This document shows, in pieces, positions 1 to 12,300 of a stretch of DNA of 64,000 bases; the stretch's first letter is position 1, and each line of letters starts with the position of its first letter. The stretch comes from Azadirachta indica (taxonomy: Eukaryota > Streptophyta > Magnoliopsida > Sapindales > Meliaceae). The position numbers were made by a program, and so were the translations under genes. The stretch spans positions 321,408-385,407 of the forward strand of contig CM040442.1 of NCBI GenBank assembly GCA_022749755.1, in the 5' to 3' direction. Under the pieces are notes generated by a model, which saw only the letters and a program-made list of their open reading frames with translations, was not told the origin of the DNA and did no database searches.

Positions 1-540
1 TGCAGAAGATAGATATTCACACAGTAGTGAGCGCAATGCTGAAATAATATATAGTAACTTAAACTAGAAAAGGCGAAACAGTAAACTGAAGTAGAATGTA
101 TCTTGCTTGACTTTATTGAGGAGTACCCCAAATTCAATTTCTAATGTTGTTGGCAAACTAAGACATTACCAAGTTAGCATACAAGCAACTTTAAATGGAG
201 GTATGAGACAATTGCTGGCAAATTTATGGTTAGAAATCCAAGCAGCAAATTTGCATCTGGATGCATAATGAAAGTATTCATTACAAGAGATAGAAGCATA
301 AGAAGTGAAAACTTGTTATTGGGGTAAATTTAACTTGGTTTTGAGATTAAATGGATTAAACAAAAATCATCTATCAAAGTTTACTAAGCATTACCTGAAC
401 CTCAGACAACCCAACTACACATGCACATTCAACTTCTTTATATCCAACACAGTCTAATTAACAACAATTGAAAACATATAAAAATGTAGTTAAGGGGCAA
501 TCAATTAAGCTAATCTATTCACCAGAGTGAAGTCAAGAGA

Positions 541-808
541 CTAACTCTGTTGATTATCGAGTCAGATGCATTGAATGTAGTGTGCAGTTAGCTGAAGGAA
601 AGTCAGGAAGTGGGAAAGAGATTTTCTGGGTTGTATCAGAAATTTAAGACTTGCTCAAAGGCTGGACCATTGTCAGCTGCAGCATGTTCCAAGGAATTGT
701 AACACAGCTGCTCGTAACTCAGCAAAAATAGCTGTAGGACAAGAAAGCCAATTCAGTTTGGAGGAGATTCCATCTGAGATTGCTCTAATTTGTTCTCTTT
801 CTAATTAA
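541..808 (+). pseudogene. RNase H-like (RVT_3-type) fragment, copy A
   Basis: A plus-strand remnant resembling the C-terminal half of the plant RNase H-like domain found in LINE-type elements and stand-alone RVT_3 proteins. One frame reads an IIESDALNVV-like strand (the usual 'ESD' acid position). After an in-frame stop and a frame change it reads LQHVPRNCNTAARNSAKIAV, matching the family pattern of 'hVpRecN.vAd.lAk.a', then a short acidic tail ending in TAA at 806-808. The 'vAD' aspartate position reads Ala-Arg here. There is no start codon and no upstream half, so this is a decayed fragment. The family call is from motif memory only. Confidence 0.55.
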
Positions 809-2678
809 TGAAATTTCTCTTTAAAAAAAGTCACCGGGACAAGAGCAGTTAATTTTATTCAAATAGTTGCGAGCTCAACTCACATGGCATAATATATCTG
901 GCAACGTTTGAGGTTCATACAAACCAACTTGGCAGCGATAGCCAAGGCAATTTAAGGGCCAAACATAAATCCTCTGGCTCTATTCCTAGATTGCAAATTT
1001 CATTTTGTGACCAATCATAGCACAAAATGCAGAATGATTTTATAATCCAAGTTTCTTTCTCTATGTTGAGATAAAATATGAACAACAAAAGGACAATTTC
1101 AAAAGTCAAATGAATCAATTTGATGATAAAAACATAAGCTGGAAACTTATGCTACTCACATACAATTCCACAAAAATTTAAACAGCTTATGCAGTCTCTA
1201 CTTCGTGAAGCTACAACATTTAACGACACAAACTTTCAAAATTCAACAAAATTTCAGCAGTAAAATTTTTCATGTTTTGGTGGTAATTCAACACGGTTTG
1301 CTGTTTCACCTAATTTCAGTGAAAATATAGCAAGCAATTAGAAGGTCACTGAAATCCACAGAGGAAAGCAGAAAATTTGAACAAAATTGCAGCTTTAACA
1401 GACAACCAATAAAAGATTTTCTCATTCCGAGTAAAATTCCCATTTCAAATTCAACAAAATTAAGATATCACTAGCAGATATTTCTTAGGGTTATGATATG
1501 TTTGCAACTGTTCAGCAGCAACTAAAGTATATAATAAACACCTATCATCCACTCCCTTGACAATTTGTTACCTGTATCACGAACATACCCTTAAACTACT
1601 TCACCTAATGGCTTGAAATCAATTTAGTTACAAAATTTTTAAAAGAAAGAAGAAATCCCAACATTGTTAACCATAAACAATGAAAGATCCCTCATGACTT
1701 TTAAGTAATACGTTTCAATTTTACTGCCGAAATTACAATTTGACATACCTTAATCTACTATGAGTTTGAACCATAACCAGAAAGCAATCACCAAGAAGCA
1801 AAAGTGCATGTGTTTGTGTACCTGTTACAACAGAGATGGATGGTGCAGTTACATATGTCTTGGAACAAAACCCAGAAAGCATTTTCTTAAAAACTTCTGC
1901 TTTTAGAAAACAACAAAAACACACTTCCAAACTTAAAAAAAAGGGTAATAACAACTAAAGGAAATATAACCCCAAACGTTGAATGTTTTAAATTTAACCC
2001 AAATATTGATATCAAAAGGCTGGTTCTTATCAAACAGAAAAAGGAAAATAACAATTTTTCTCAATTTTAATCTTGAAAATATTGCTTCCAATTTAGATAC
2101 ATTTAGAATTCTTAATTAAAATATAATCATCTTTGAATTAGGCCAAATATTGCTTCTAATTTAGATACATGGTTTGCTTAATTTAAACATCTTAGACCCT
2201 GACAGAGAGACAATTTTGAATAATGGTAGTCCTATGACGGTGGAACGCAAAGGAATCAGGACTAAATTGATATTATGGAGAAGTACATGGCGTAATTTGT
2301 TATTTATTCAAATGTATAGCAATACAAATGTTATTATCCCAACAAGGATCATTGAAACAACGGTCACTTGTATTTCGCGGTTTCAAATTTGAAAGCAGGA
2401 AGCAACGGTAAATTGCAGCGGGAAGAAGAATTGCGCCACAAGTAATTAGCAATTTCTCTCTCTAAACAGCTCCTAATTTGCCCACGTTTCAATCGTTTCA
2501 AGGAACTTAACGAATATTTCTCTCCGTGAATCAGTTCCCTTCTCTGTTTCTCCTCTGTCTGCTTCAAACCAAAGCAACGCAGTTCTTAGTTTCGTGAAAT
2601 TAGACCAAGATTTCTCAACCAGAGATCAATTTCCATCTTCTGTCACTCAAATCTGGTTGTTTGAGCGAGTTACAGTAA
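809..2678. other. Non-coding stretch, copy A
   Basis: AT-rich DNA between the RNase H-like remnant and the CAF1 pseudogene. Short open frames exist on both strands but none shows a recognisable domain or codon bias. The last 300 bases, just upstream of the CAF1 pseudogene, are less AT-rich and may be its old 5' flank. I see no RNA gene or transposon ends here. Confidence 0.6.
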
Positions 2679-3306
2679 ATGGGCAGTGTGAACATTAGGG
2701 AAGTTTGGAGTTCTAATCTTGATTTCGAGGTCTTCTTTCTCAGTCAGTGCTTAAACAGATTCAATGTTCCGTTAGTGGACACCGAATTTCCGGGTTTTCT
2801 ACGCAATACACCGACAAACGCGGCAAAGGCGGTGCGGTACGAAGACTTTGAAGTTTGAAGTGGGTGACTTTTCATGGGTTGTGTGACTTGGTTTACATGC
2901 TTAAACTCTTGAGCTGAAATCCGATGCCAGGAACTGTTTTTGATTTTCTTAAGTTGGCTTCTGGATATTTCCAATATGTTTACGACATCATGTTTATGGC
3001 AAGATTCTGTGACGGGCTGATGGCGGGAACAGAGTGGCAAAGATTTTGAGTCCGGAGAGATCAGGTGCTGCACATAATGTTGGTTCAGACAGTCTGTTAA
3101 CAGCAGCTGTTTTTGCTAAAATGAGGAAGATTTATCGGGTTGATGAACGCTTTGTAGTAGGGTTTTTGTACGGAATCAGTGCGAGAATTCCAATGTCTCG
3201 TCCGAAGATTATCGTGCCACCGTATTTCCTACATCCTGTCCAAGAATTATCTACTGTGGAAGACCATTGCTTCCCCAACCTCATTACTATGTTCCTTGGC
3301 AGTTAG
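2679..3306 (+). pseudogene. CCR4-associated factor 1 (CAF1) deadenylase pseudogene, copy A
   Basis: CAF1 is the DEDD-type 3' exonuclease of the CCR4-NOT complex that shortens mRNA poly(A) tails. The ATG at 2679 opens MGSVNIREVW, the standard CAF1 N-terminus, followed by exonuclease motif I as VDTEFPG with both acids kept. The segment that would hold motif II is missing. After a frame change the sequence reads KWVTFHGLCDLVYMLKLLS, the motif III region (family WVTFHGLYDFGYL), then a frame with FQYVYDIMFMARFCDGLMAG. A last frame reads GAAHNVGSDSLLTAAVF, the motif IV block (family CHQAGSDSLLTA). At least three frames are needed and about a third of the usual ~270-residue protein is gone, so it cannot make an active enzyme. 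There are no introns, as is usual for plant CAF1 genes, so it is not necessarily retroposed. Confidence 0.85.
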
Positions 3307-4266
3307 CTAGGTTTCCATGTTGATCTAGTGGTCAATAAATGTTTCATCTGCTTAGTGACTTGTACAAAAAATAATAATAGAGTATTTTTTTTTCAGATTC
3401 ATTAACATCTCTCAATCTATGATATTTCTTTTCTGCGTTTACATCCACATACCAAGAAAATTTACACAATGAATTGTAGTTACATCATTTTGATGAATTA
3501 CATTGCAATTGGTACAACCTGTTATTGAAAGCTTCGCATTTTCATCAGCCATAACTTTCATATTACGCAGAACATTATTACAACAATGTTGGATGCCAAA
3601 TGAAATGCTAGTTTTGAAATTAATCATTCGAATAATTGAATAATACTGAATATATCTTCTATTTACTGCTGTGGCTCAACAAGACTGCAAGAGAGCTTTC
3701 TGTTTAGCCTGCATCAGATGAAGCTTTCTGTACCAAGATTATTGTTATATGTTGTTGCTATGTTTTGAAGTTATGTGGATTGAAAGGCACTGCAGAAGAT
3801 AGATATTACATGGCAGTAAGTGGAATGCTGAAATAATAATAACTAAAACTAGAAAAGAGCAATCGGTAAACAGTATACTAAAATGTATCATATGTAACAT
3901 CGTAGAGCTACATGTAGAAAGTGGCAATTTTGAAGTCTGAAAATACACTGATTCTATGATGGACAGACTATTAATTACCAGGGTTTAATAATGCAGTAGA
4001 TGAATCTTTAGACAATTAATTCACAATTAATGAAGAAAATAGCATATGCGAGCTTCAAATTACGTTCACATACATCTATTGAAATCTGCCCAAGCAACAG
4101 ACATTTACATACAAGTAGCAAGTTCTGAAGATTCTATTTACACATTAGCAGAAAGTTCAAGCTGCTTATTAAGAAAGCTCATAGAAACTCCAAGAAAGGT
4201 CTAAACCAAGCCCGATTTCAGACATGTATAAAACCATGTTTGAGGAAAAACACTAGCTGGATGCAA
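3307..4266. other. Spacer between CAF1 and CDK pseudogenes, copy A
   Basis: No gene recognised. It contains a second, diverged copy (about 3788-3900) of the sequence at 1-110: both start tgcagaagatagatatt and share the following hundred bases loosely. This lies in the 3' flank of the CDK pseudogene and suggests an older local duplication of that flank. Confidence 0.6.
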
Positions 4267-5628
4267 CTATAAATCCTGCTTCAGAAGTCTTTTACCCAAA
4301 GCATAGCGCTTTCGTTCAATTATATCACTCATGGTTGTGTTTCTTTCAAGACAATTGAGAAAATTGCCGCTTGATGGATAGAACATGGACGGCGGCTTCT
4401 TAACACCTCTGAGGTACTCATGCTCAAGTGCATCATTGACTGTGATTCTACGTTTTGGATTCAAGCAGAGCATTTTCTGGAAACATGTGGAATGAAGGTA
4501 TGAGCGAAGAAAGTGCACAACTGCTAGTACAAGCTAAATTATCATTGTTTTGCACTTCAACTTGCACAAGAGGAATAAATGTGGTTCAAAATTAGTTCAA
4601 ATGTTTCTTCACAGAAATTAAATCAGCTATATTTTCCAATTATTTCCCTCATAAACTCAATGATCTCCTTCCATCATGGTCTACTACAACGGAGATTAAG
4701 GGTACTTTCCAAGAGAAAATATTGATACTCACAGAAAGAAGATCAACACCAGCTGCTTCTAGATCAGGAAATGTTTTAGCCAAATCCTGCATAGTGACAG
4801 ACAAAAACAATATGTAATCATATAATCCAAGGATCTCTAAAAAATAAATCAAAGAGAAAACCATTGTAGAGGATTTCTTACTTGAGGCTCGCGACTAGGA
4901 TACGAAGTCAGTTCGCTTATTGTAGTCACTCCAGGCCAGGTTTCCTCAGTTGGTGTACCCAAAAGACGTCATAAGGGAAATTTCATGTAAGAAGGCTTAT
5001 ACGTAGAACGCAAGAGTATAACCGGTAGTTTTTAAGGCTGTAAAATACCTGAAAATGAGTAGCAACTTGTCCTTCCTTTTTCCAGGGAATAGAGACTCTC
5101 CAGTTATCATCTCAGCAAATATACAACCAACAGCCGACACATCTATTGGAGAAGAGTATTCAGTGTAGCCAAGCAATAGCTCAGGTGCTTTGTATGAGGT
5201 ATGTGCGTACTGACAGAATGCATAAAGACAAATGATAAGGACATTGGTGCCGCTATTTTATAAAGCAAACAAGTTAACCCAACTTTTGTTTCTTTATAAT
5301 GTATAAATTTGAGAAACAGACATCTTAGTAAAATATCGCATTACAATTGACTTCAAGAAAACTTATAACAAAAGTTCTAAATTTTAAGGAAATAGTGTAG
5401 AGGAATAAATAACAATTTTGACGGACAGATTCTACTAGCATGTGTCTAACTATAATGCTCAGAAAATCATTCTCCAAGACTTCCTAAAGTGAAATATATG
5501 TATTTTCAACAAATGTCCTAAATGTTATAGGAGATTTGAGAGAAGCGGAACTTACCAGTAACGAGAACAAAGTAAAGAAAAGAGAATATTATGATCTAGC
5601 TAAGGCTAAAAGCTAATAGGTAGAGTTA

Positions 5629-5814
<186 letters not shown>

Positions 5815-6672
5815 TCATGTTGACTGATAAAAAATCGGAGCATCCAACTTTCACCATTAGGTCCAGTAGTCATTGTACAAAATTTATAGATGGATTGCTT
5901 ACTGCCAATTGGATATTGAGTTCCTGTATCCACATAGTTTTTCAACAAAGTCAGTAAATTTTGTATGTTCTCTTTCCCTTTTGTAACAAAAACTGCAATA
6001 GCTGGAGTAAATAGTTTCTTCTTTCGTTCCACACAATGAATGAAGTTTATGTTCTTCATTTTTGTTACTTTCACAGTTGTTGATTCTTGTAACCTCTGTT
6101 TTCTTCATCTTTTTTTGGGGGTGGATGAGTGTTCAATATGAATTCACATTCTATTTGAACTGCATATATGTGATTTCATAGCCCAAATAAACCCCTAAAA
6201 TAGGAAAACAAAAGCACAAACATAGCCCAGTAGTTATATGTGTGCTTAGATCAAGTTCTTCCCATGAAAATGTTCACATTATAATATATCCACAAACAAA
6301 ATACGTACAGAAGATTAATTTTAACATTATAATGTTACATAAAAGAAATCATCTAAGCATGAATCATGTACCATATGCTTTCTTATAAAACAATTTAAGT
6401 AGAACCGCATAATCCTCTAGTCATCTAAACATCTAAATGTTCCCACATGCTTTGAAATGGAACAACTATGCTCATTCATGAATTAAAATAACAGACAGAA
6501 TGAAGCATAAAGATCTTACTTACTCTTATAACAGGCGGATCCAAAACCATCTTGGTGATGAATGAATGCAGATCAATGTCTAGGTACTCAAAGACAAGAA
6601 AAACCAAATTCCTGATGCTAGATAGATCCAGCAGCCTGTAGCCAAATTGTCACCAAATCGAGAGAAGTGTAC

Positions 6673-6700
<28 letters not shown>

Positions 6701-6705
<5 letters not shown>

Positions 6706-6977
6706 GTTTTTTTCTTTTTCTAATAGCATTAGAAATTCGACCTTATATTGAATTCGGAAAGTATCCAACAAAATCCTAACTTGCCTTAAGTTAAAACTTC
6801 CGAATTTAACTTTTCTTTTTCTGCAAGAATTTCTTTTTTGGTCAGACTTGCCCATGGAACATCTGATCAAGAACATATCGAGCTGACCTGATTAGGACGT
6901 AAGAAGGCTGACCAGGTATTGGGCTTGTTAACGTGAAGCCCATGGATCTTGTGATCCTGAGGTCATCTTCCCAAACA
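6701..6977 (-). repeat. 3' LTR, truncated, copy A element
   Basis: Matches 17326-17597 with roughly 38 differences in about 263 aligned bases (counted by eye), mostly transitions, which indicates an old insertion. The outer ~125 bp present in the 5' LTR (TATA box to terminal CA on the minus strand) are missing. The break lies where the LTR TATA run meets the intron's TA microsatellite (6671-6705), so loss by recombination between TA runs is likely. Confidence 0.85.
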
Positions 6978-6998
6978 TCAAGCCCCCAGTTTCTAGTG
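6978..6998 (-). other. Polypurine tract
   Basis: The minus strand reads AAACTGGGGGCTTGA immediately before the TGTTTGGG start of the 3' LTR. A G-run at this spot is typical of plus-strand priming sites in plant gypsy elements. Confidence 0.65.
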
Positions 6999-7269
6999 AA
7001 AAGCTTTTTCAATGGAAACTCCATTCTCTAAGCAACTCAAATTTTTTTTTTATTGTTTTTGAAATAATCACCCGGCTAACAAGAACACTAAGCTGAACAT
7101 AATCTGCGGCTTACTTCACCTAATGCTTCACTGCTCCTCCCAAACTCCAGTTTTCCTACTCAGAGAATAAGAACAAAAACTTACTTGGTGGCTGAACACA
7201 AAAAAGGTTCCGGCCTTTGAAATTCAAAGAAGCGCCAATGGTGCTAAAATGTGCACGCATTTTGCCTTG

Positions 7270-7625
7270 CTAAAACGTGCGTAAATGCTTGTAACTTTTA
7301 CCGTCCTCATCCTTTATCTGGCCACCACGTGCTTTGGTGCGATTGGTCCATGTTGCCTACAGAAAGGCCACATCAACAGATGGCCTTGTGACAGCATCCG
7401 AACCATTTATTTTAATTATAGTGTAGAGCAGATGAAATATAAATTCTGCTCTCCCCCCTTGTTTACCACTTTACTTCTCTTATATCTTTTACAAAACTCA
7501 AAAGCCTCTGTTACTTACCACAAACTTCTCCTGCAAATTTTCTCTCCAATTCGTTAGTGAACCTCTATTTTGCCTCTGACATTGCCTCTTACCTTTTGGC
7601 CAACCTTTCCATTCTAGTAAGTTTC
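7270..7625 (+). promoter_or_regulatory. Promoter-like segment and possible 5' UTR donor of the antisense gene, copy A
   Basis: Plus strand, opposite to gag-pol: a CACGTG G-box at 7326-7331, a TATAAAT box at 7438-7444 followed by a pyrimidine-rich start region, and a consensus GTAAGT donor at 7617. The short open frame at 7285-7557 overlapping it shows no domain. The order G-box, TATA, C/T-rich leader and donor fits a promoter for the opposite-strand gene downstream. This is an inference from sequence only. Confidence 0.4.
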
Positions 7626-8049
7626 TTTTCTTTCAAACTTTTATTCTTCAATGTGAATCTGCTATTTTATCCATTGAATTTCATGTTTTTCTCTTAGTTA
7701 GTTTCACGACTAGGTATAATTTCAAACTTATTTTTAGGTATAATAGACTCGAAAACCAAGATAAATCATAAAAACCACTTCAGAATCTAACCAAACATTT
7801 TAAGCTTTCCTAATCTGAGCAGAGACTTAGCCGAGCCCAACGTGCAGCCTAGGAACCTTACAGCAACCTGAGAATTAAGCAGAAGTAAATTCCCTTAAAT
7901 AGAATTAATACTTAACCACGATTTTGTTCTATGGTGAACTCGAAACTGATCAAACCACGTTATTGTTCACTTAAGTTAATTATGTCAAGATGTGAAAAAC
8001 TTGATATAAGGGACATCTCCACTAGTTAAGGAAGCGAATTTGATACTTC

Positions 8050-10493
8050 CTCAACGAGCTCATCTGAGATAAATTATAAAGCCTAGAGCCAGCTTTCCCG
8101 TAGGATTAAAGCTGAACTCATTAGGAAAAACGAGACCATTCCTTTAAAGAAGGCCCAACCCTTTGCCATTTTTGATCTTGATGCCAAGATCCGTTTGACC
8201 ATCTTAAACCTTGGATCAAGCGCCCTTAAGTATTTTTACCCCGAACTCGAAGTAGTGATTTTGTCTGACAGCTTTTCTGAACATATATAGGGAGAAATGG
8301 ACCCTGAACAATCTAACATGAGAGATTAAGAAGTTCTCCAAAGCCTTGTAGATAGGATGGCTCAACAAAATGATCAGCATGTGCTTTCTCTCTCAACCCC
8401 CGAACACATATTCGAAGCTCTCCCAATACTGAGTAGACAAGGGGATAGGAATATGAGTAAGGAGAATGATAAGTTTGAGGATGACCACACTGAGTCAGAT
8501 TTTAGGATAAACCCTCATGCTGGTAGTGTTCAACATCCCTTAGTTTAATACCATCCCCCCAATTTGACTAGAGAAATTAGCCCGTTAGAGGCTGATAAGT
8601 TCCTTTCAAGTATCAATGAGGCTAACTTAATAGTCTTCAGAAAACTCTACCAAATCCCTAACTTTGTTACTTTCAGGGTCCTAGAAGCAAACGAGTTCTC
8701 AAGTCGTTCGAGGGGGGATGAAGTGGCTTTTAACGAAGAGTTATTTCTCTTATAGGCTAGGTTACCATTGCAACCATACTTTGCCGCTCTGTTCTATGGT
8801 TTCAAAATTCCTCCTTACCAACTGAACTTGAATAGGTGGAGAACCATAGCCGGGCTATATGTGATTTAGGCTTCGGCCAAGTAAACCCCACGACCATTGA
8901 TGAAATTAAGCACTTATTTTTACTAAAAAAGGGACTGAAAAATACCTTACCTTTTACTACCTCTAAGCCTGCACCAAGGCCGATAAGTTGGTTACGAGCA
9001 ACCCTTCTTATAACAAAGATTGAAAAGACAGATGGTGTTACATGGGTAGAGACTGGTGCTAGTCTTCTTTAGCCGTGATGAACATGCATAGCCCTATGCC
9101 CTATGCATTTAAACCCATTCTCCGTAAATATATTTTTCAGGGTTAGAATGATGTATTCGATTTTTTATGCTGAACTTCATTACTAAAAGTTTACTAATGA
9201 CATTCGCTGTTTGTGCAGCTGCTTGGGGTTCAAAGCTTGACTTGGCCGCTTTTTTTTTATCAAAAATCAATGCGGGATGCGTAAACCAAGCTGATCAGAA
9301 GACCCTACTTTCCCTTAATTAGCTCATAGCTTGTAACCTTGTCAAGGTTGCCCCCACTTATGAAGAGCTTGAAGCTACTCTATGGGTTGAGAAAGGACTC
9401 GCCTAAAAAACCAATCAAGGCGTATCCGCTACTGTTGAGAGTGAGCTCTTGGTTTATTCTCTTCCTCGAAACATTTCACTTTTATTCATGTTTGCGCCTT
9501 TCTTGCCTTGTAAGGAAGATGGCTTCGAAGAAAGGTAAGGGAAAACTTCTGAACTCTTTAGGGTCCTCTCTTCATTGGAGACCTAGACAAGCGCTTCAGT
9601 ATAAAAGCATTGAGAGCCCTTAAAGAAATATGAATAGGGTAAAGAGGACCAGAAGAAGGCGACCAATCACAAGGCGAAAAGGAAAAAGCCTTACCAAGGC
9701 TCTAAGAAGGACGAAAAAGAGCCTCTTTAGGACGAAGGGAAGCACTTATTGGAGGCTTCTGAAAGTGCTAAGGAGAGGCTGTACAAGAGGCAACAAACTG
9801 AACAAGGTGAAGGAGTTGTCAAAATAGACGGTCTCTCTAGGACAGATATCCCCGAGGATAAAAGAGAACTATTTAAGCACTTGCTCCCTTCTCTAAACTA
9901 CTTGGCTTGTGCGATTAGCCCTTCCTTATCCTCGTTTATACACTGATGCCGTCTTAGGGATAATTCATCAACAACTCGATAGGGTAATTATCTCTAATCT
10001 TCCCTTCTTGTTTTATTGCAATTACTTTATCTAATTTATTATTTGATTGGTGCAGGTGTTCCACTACCTTAGTTTGCATATTGAGAGTGCAAAAGAATGC
10101 TCAATAACAAACATAAATTTGTACAAATTAATAAACTAGCTAACTTCAGAGAAGATCTTGTTGGAGAAAAAGCTGAAGGAATCAGAGAAACAGGAGGAAT
10201 AACTAAAGGCTCAGCTGAATAGGGAGAGGAAGAAATAGGCAGGAGAACGCAGTGCCCTTGGAGACAAAATAGCCGATCTCGAGGCTCAGATGTTGGATAT
10301 CGGTTCTCGTGCTATAGATTTTGCTCACATTAATAAGAACTTAGAAGATGAACTTGCTCACATTAAGGCCGAGGCAAAAGAACAGTGTGATACCTTTACT
10401 GAGGAAGCCTTAGAGTTTGCCTACAAAATCTTCCAGAGGAAACATGAAGAACTTGACTTGGGCTGGCTCTTCGACGATCTTGACATTCTCTGA
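8050..10493 (+). pseudogene. Spliced antisense gene of the Tat-like element (Transposase_28-type), copy A
   Basis: Opposite in strand to gag-pol, between integrase and 3' LTR. The frame reads ISPLEADKFLSSINEANLIV, then LPLQPYFAALFYGFKIPPYQ and LNLNRWRTIAG, resembling the 'putative gypsy type transposon' family (PF04195), known as an antisense ORF in Tat elements. A first intron fits 9142-9218 (GT...GCAG, 77 nt) and joins FQ to AAWGSKLDLAAF. A second fits 9984-10055 (GT...TGCAG, 72 nt) and joins IIHQQLDR to VFHYLSLHIE in frame. The C-terminal part (about 10155-10493) is a charged coiled coil ending GWLFDDLDIL. Many in-frame stops sit at former Gln codons (CAA to TAA, CAG to TAG), so it is dead. 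Its role in these elements is unknown. Confidence 0.72.
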
Positions 10494-11600
10494 CCCATTC
10501 AATCAGTAGCTGAGGATGCAAGGGAGACATCTGTTGAGGAGCCTATATAAGGTCCTGATTCTGTTCAGTCCGACCTTGCTTAGCTTGATCTGACCTTGTC
10601 TTTTTTTTTTGCGACTCCGACCTTCGACATTATATCTTCTCTGAAGGACACTTAATAACTTTGTGATTTTTGCGCATAAAAATTTATTGAAGATGTAGAT
10701 GATTATTTTTTTGTAAATAAAGATACTGTTAATGAAAGTTTAGATGTATCTTCGTTTATCTTATCTTCCACCTCTGTTGATATAGTGTTTTTGCTGTATG
10801 ATTGACTTACTGAGATGGTCTGAAAATAATACTGATAATCGATTCATTTAAATTACTCGTTTTGTATTCTGAATTGAGGTTAGGTTAACAATAAAGAAAG
10901 TTAACATCAAATCTAGAGTTGGTGTGATATTTTTGTGAGTAAGCTTTCTTATTTGATCTGAACTGAAGTCAGATCTTTTTGTGATAGTCACGTTCTGAAA
11001 CAAGGAATTTATTTCTTTCTATGCTTGTTGCCTGGCCTAAACTGGGGTCAGACCTTATTACAACAATTTTTAAATAAAACTAGAATTTAATAACTTCTTG
11101 ATTATTGTGTTCGATTTGAATTGAGGACAGATTTTTTTAAGCGGCAATCCTCTCAATGGAAATACTTTTTCAACATCTCAACGTTCCACGACTTCTTGAC
11201 TTCTTTACCATCTGGGTATTGTAACTAATAAACTGCCAGCTTAATGACCATGGTCACTTTATACGAGCCTTCCCAATTATCTCTTGGGGCTCCTATGCCA
11301 AGTATTTTAGTGTTTTGAGTAACACGCCGCATCACTAAGTCCCCCTCTCAAAAAACTCTTGAATGTACCTTCTTGTTGTAATATTTCGTCACCTTTTGTT
11401 GATAAGAGGCTATCTTGACAAGCGCCTGATCACATTTATCTCTTCTAACAAATTTAAACTTAGCTTCATTGCCTCATTGTTCTTAAATTCGTCAAAGTTC
11501 TTTACTCTGAATGAGGGTACCCCAATTTCTATCAGTATTACTACTTTAAAATCAAATGCCAGCGAATAAGGTGTTTTGCTAGTCGTTGTTCTTGTTTTCA
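10494..11600. other. Element 3' non-coding region with degenerate repeats, copy A
   Basis: Between the antisense gene and the integrase. It contains at least four degenerate units around a core like gaactgaagtcagatc (near 10870, 10961, 11045 and 11118), spaced about 75-95 bp. Such short tandem repeats are common in the 3' regions of Tat elements. The part nearest 11600 may still contain the decayed integrase C-terminus. Confidence 0.45.
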
Positions 11601-12300
11601 TTCAATAGGCAATTCATCCACCCATCTTCCTTTCTTATCGTCGAGAAAGCATTGAAGAAGTGGCTATTTACTTCTTTAATGCTTTCTCGACAACCATGTT
11701 CACTGCCTCTACTTATCTATTTGCTTTAGGATAAGTGAGGGACACAAATCTGAGTTTGATACTCAGGTCAATGAAAAATTCTTTAAATCTTACATATCAA
11801 ACTGCTTGCTATTGTTAACTATTAGTATGCGAGGAATTTCGAACCAATAAATGATGTTTCTTTTCACAAAAGCGGTGTTCCTTTTATCCATTATGGTCGT
11901 TAGTGGCTCCGCTTTCACCCATTTTATAAAATAGTCGATAGCAACAATTACATACTTCATCTGAGCACCTTCTATAAGAAGAGGGCCAATCAAATCCAAC
12001 CTCCATTGAACAAAAGGCTATAGGATAAGTAAAAGGATGAGCTATTCAAAGGGCTATTTTGGGATATCCCTATAAAGCTAACAACTCAAACAAGACTGAG
12101 CTGTCATCATCACGTCCTCCTGTAATGTCGACCAATAATACTCTTGACTCAAAATACAGTATACCAAGGACCTGCCTCCCCCATGGTACCACAGCTGCCT
12201 ATATAGACTTCTTTGAACACATAGTACGCTTCCTTCTAGTTGACATATCGCAAGTAAGGTAGCCTAAATCCTTGTTTATATAGCACCTCGTTAATCACTG
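11600..12300 (-). pseudogene. Integrase region, copy A element
   Basis: The catalytic core is readable: DLIGPL, then KYVIVAIDYFIKWVKAEPLT (first Asp kept) and FEIPRILIVNNSKQFD, where the second catalytic Asp of the IVxDNGxQF motif is Asn. The Glu region and C-terminal part carry several stops. Upstream (to about 12300) are remnants of the zinc-binding region in broken frames. Confidence 0.82.

Noticed and set aside
6842..7024. 60-codon open frame (-) at the left LTR
   Set aside because: It covers the 3' LTR and polypurine tract; it is not a gene.
7285..7557. 90-codon open frame (+)
   Set aside because: It overlaps the G-box/TATA promoter-like segment and has no recognisable domain; its hydrophobic start is probably chance.
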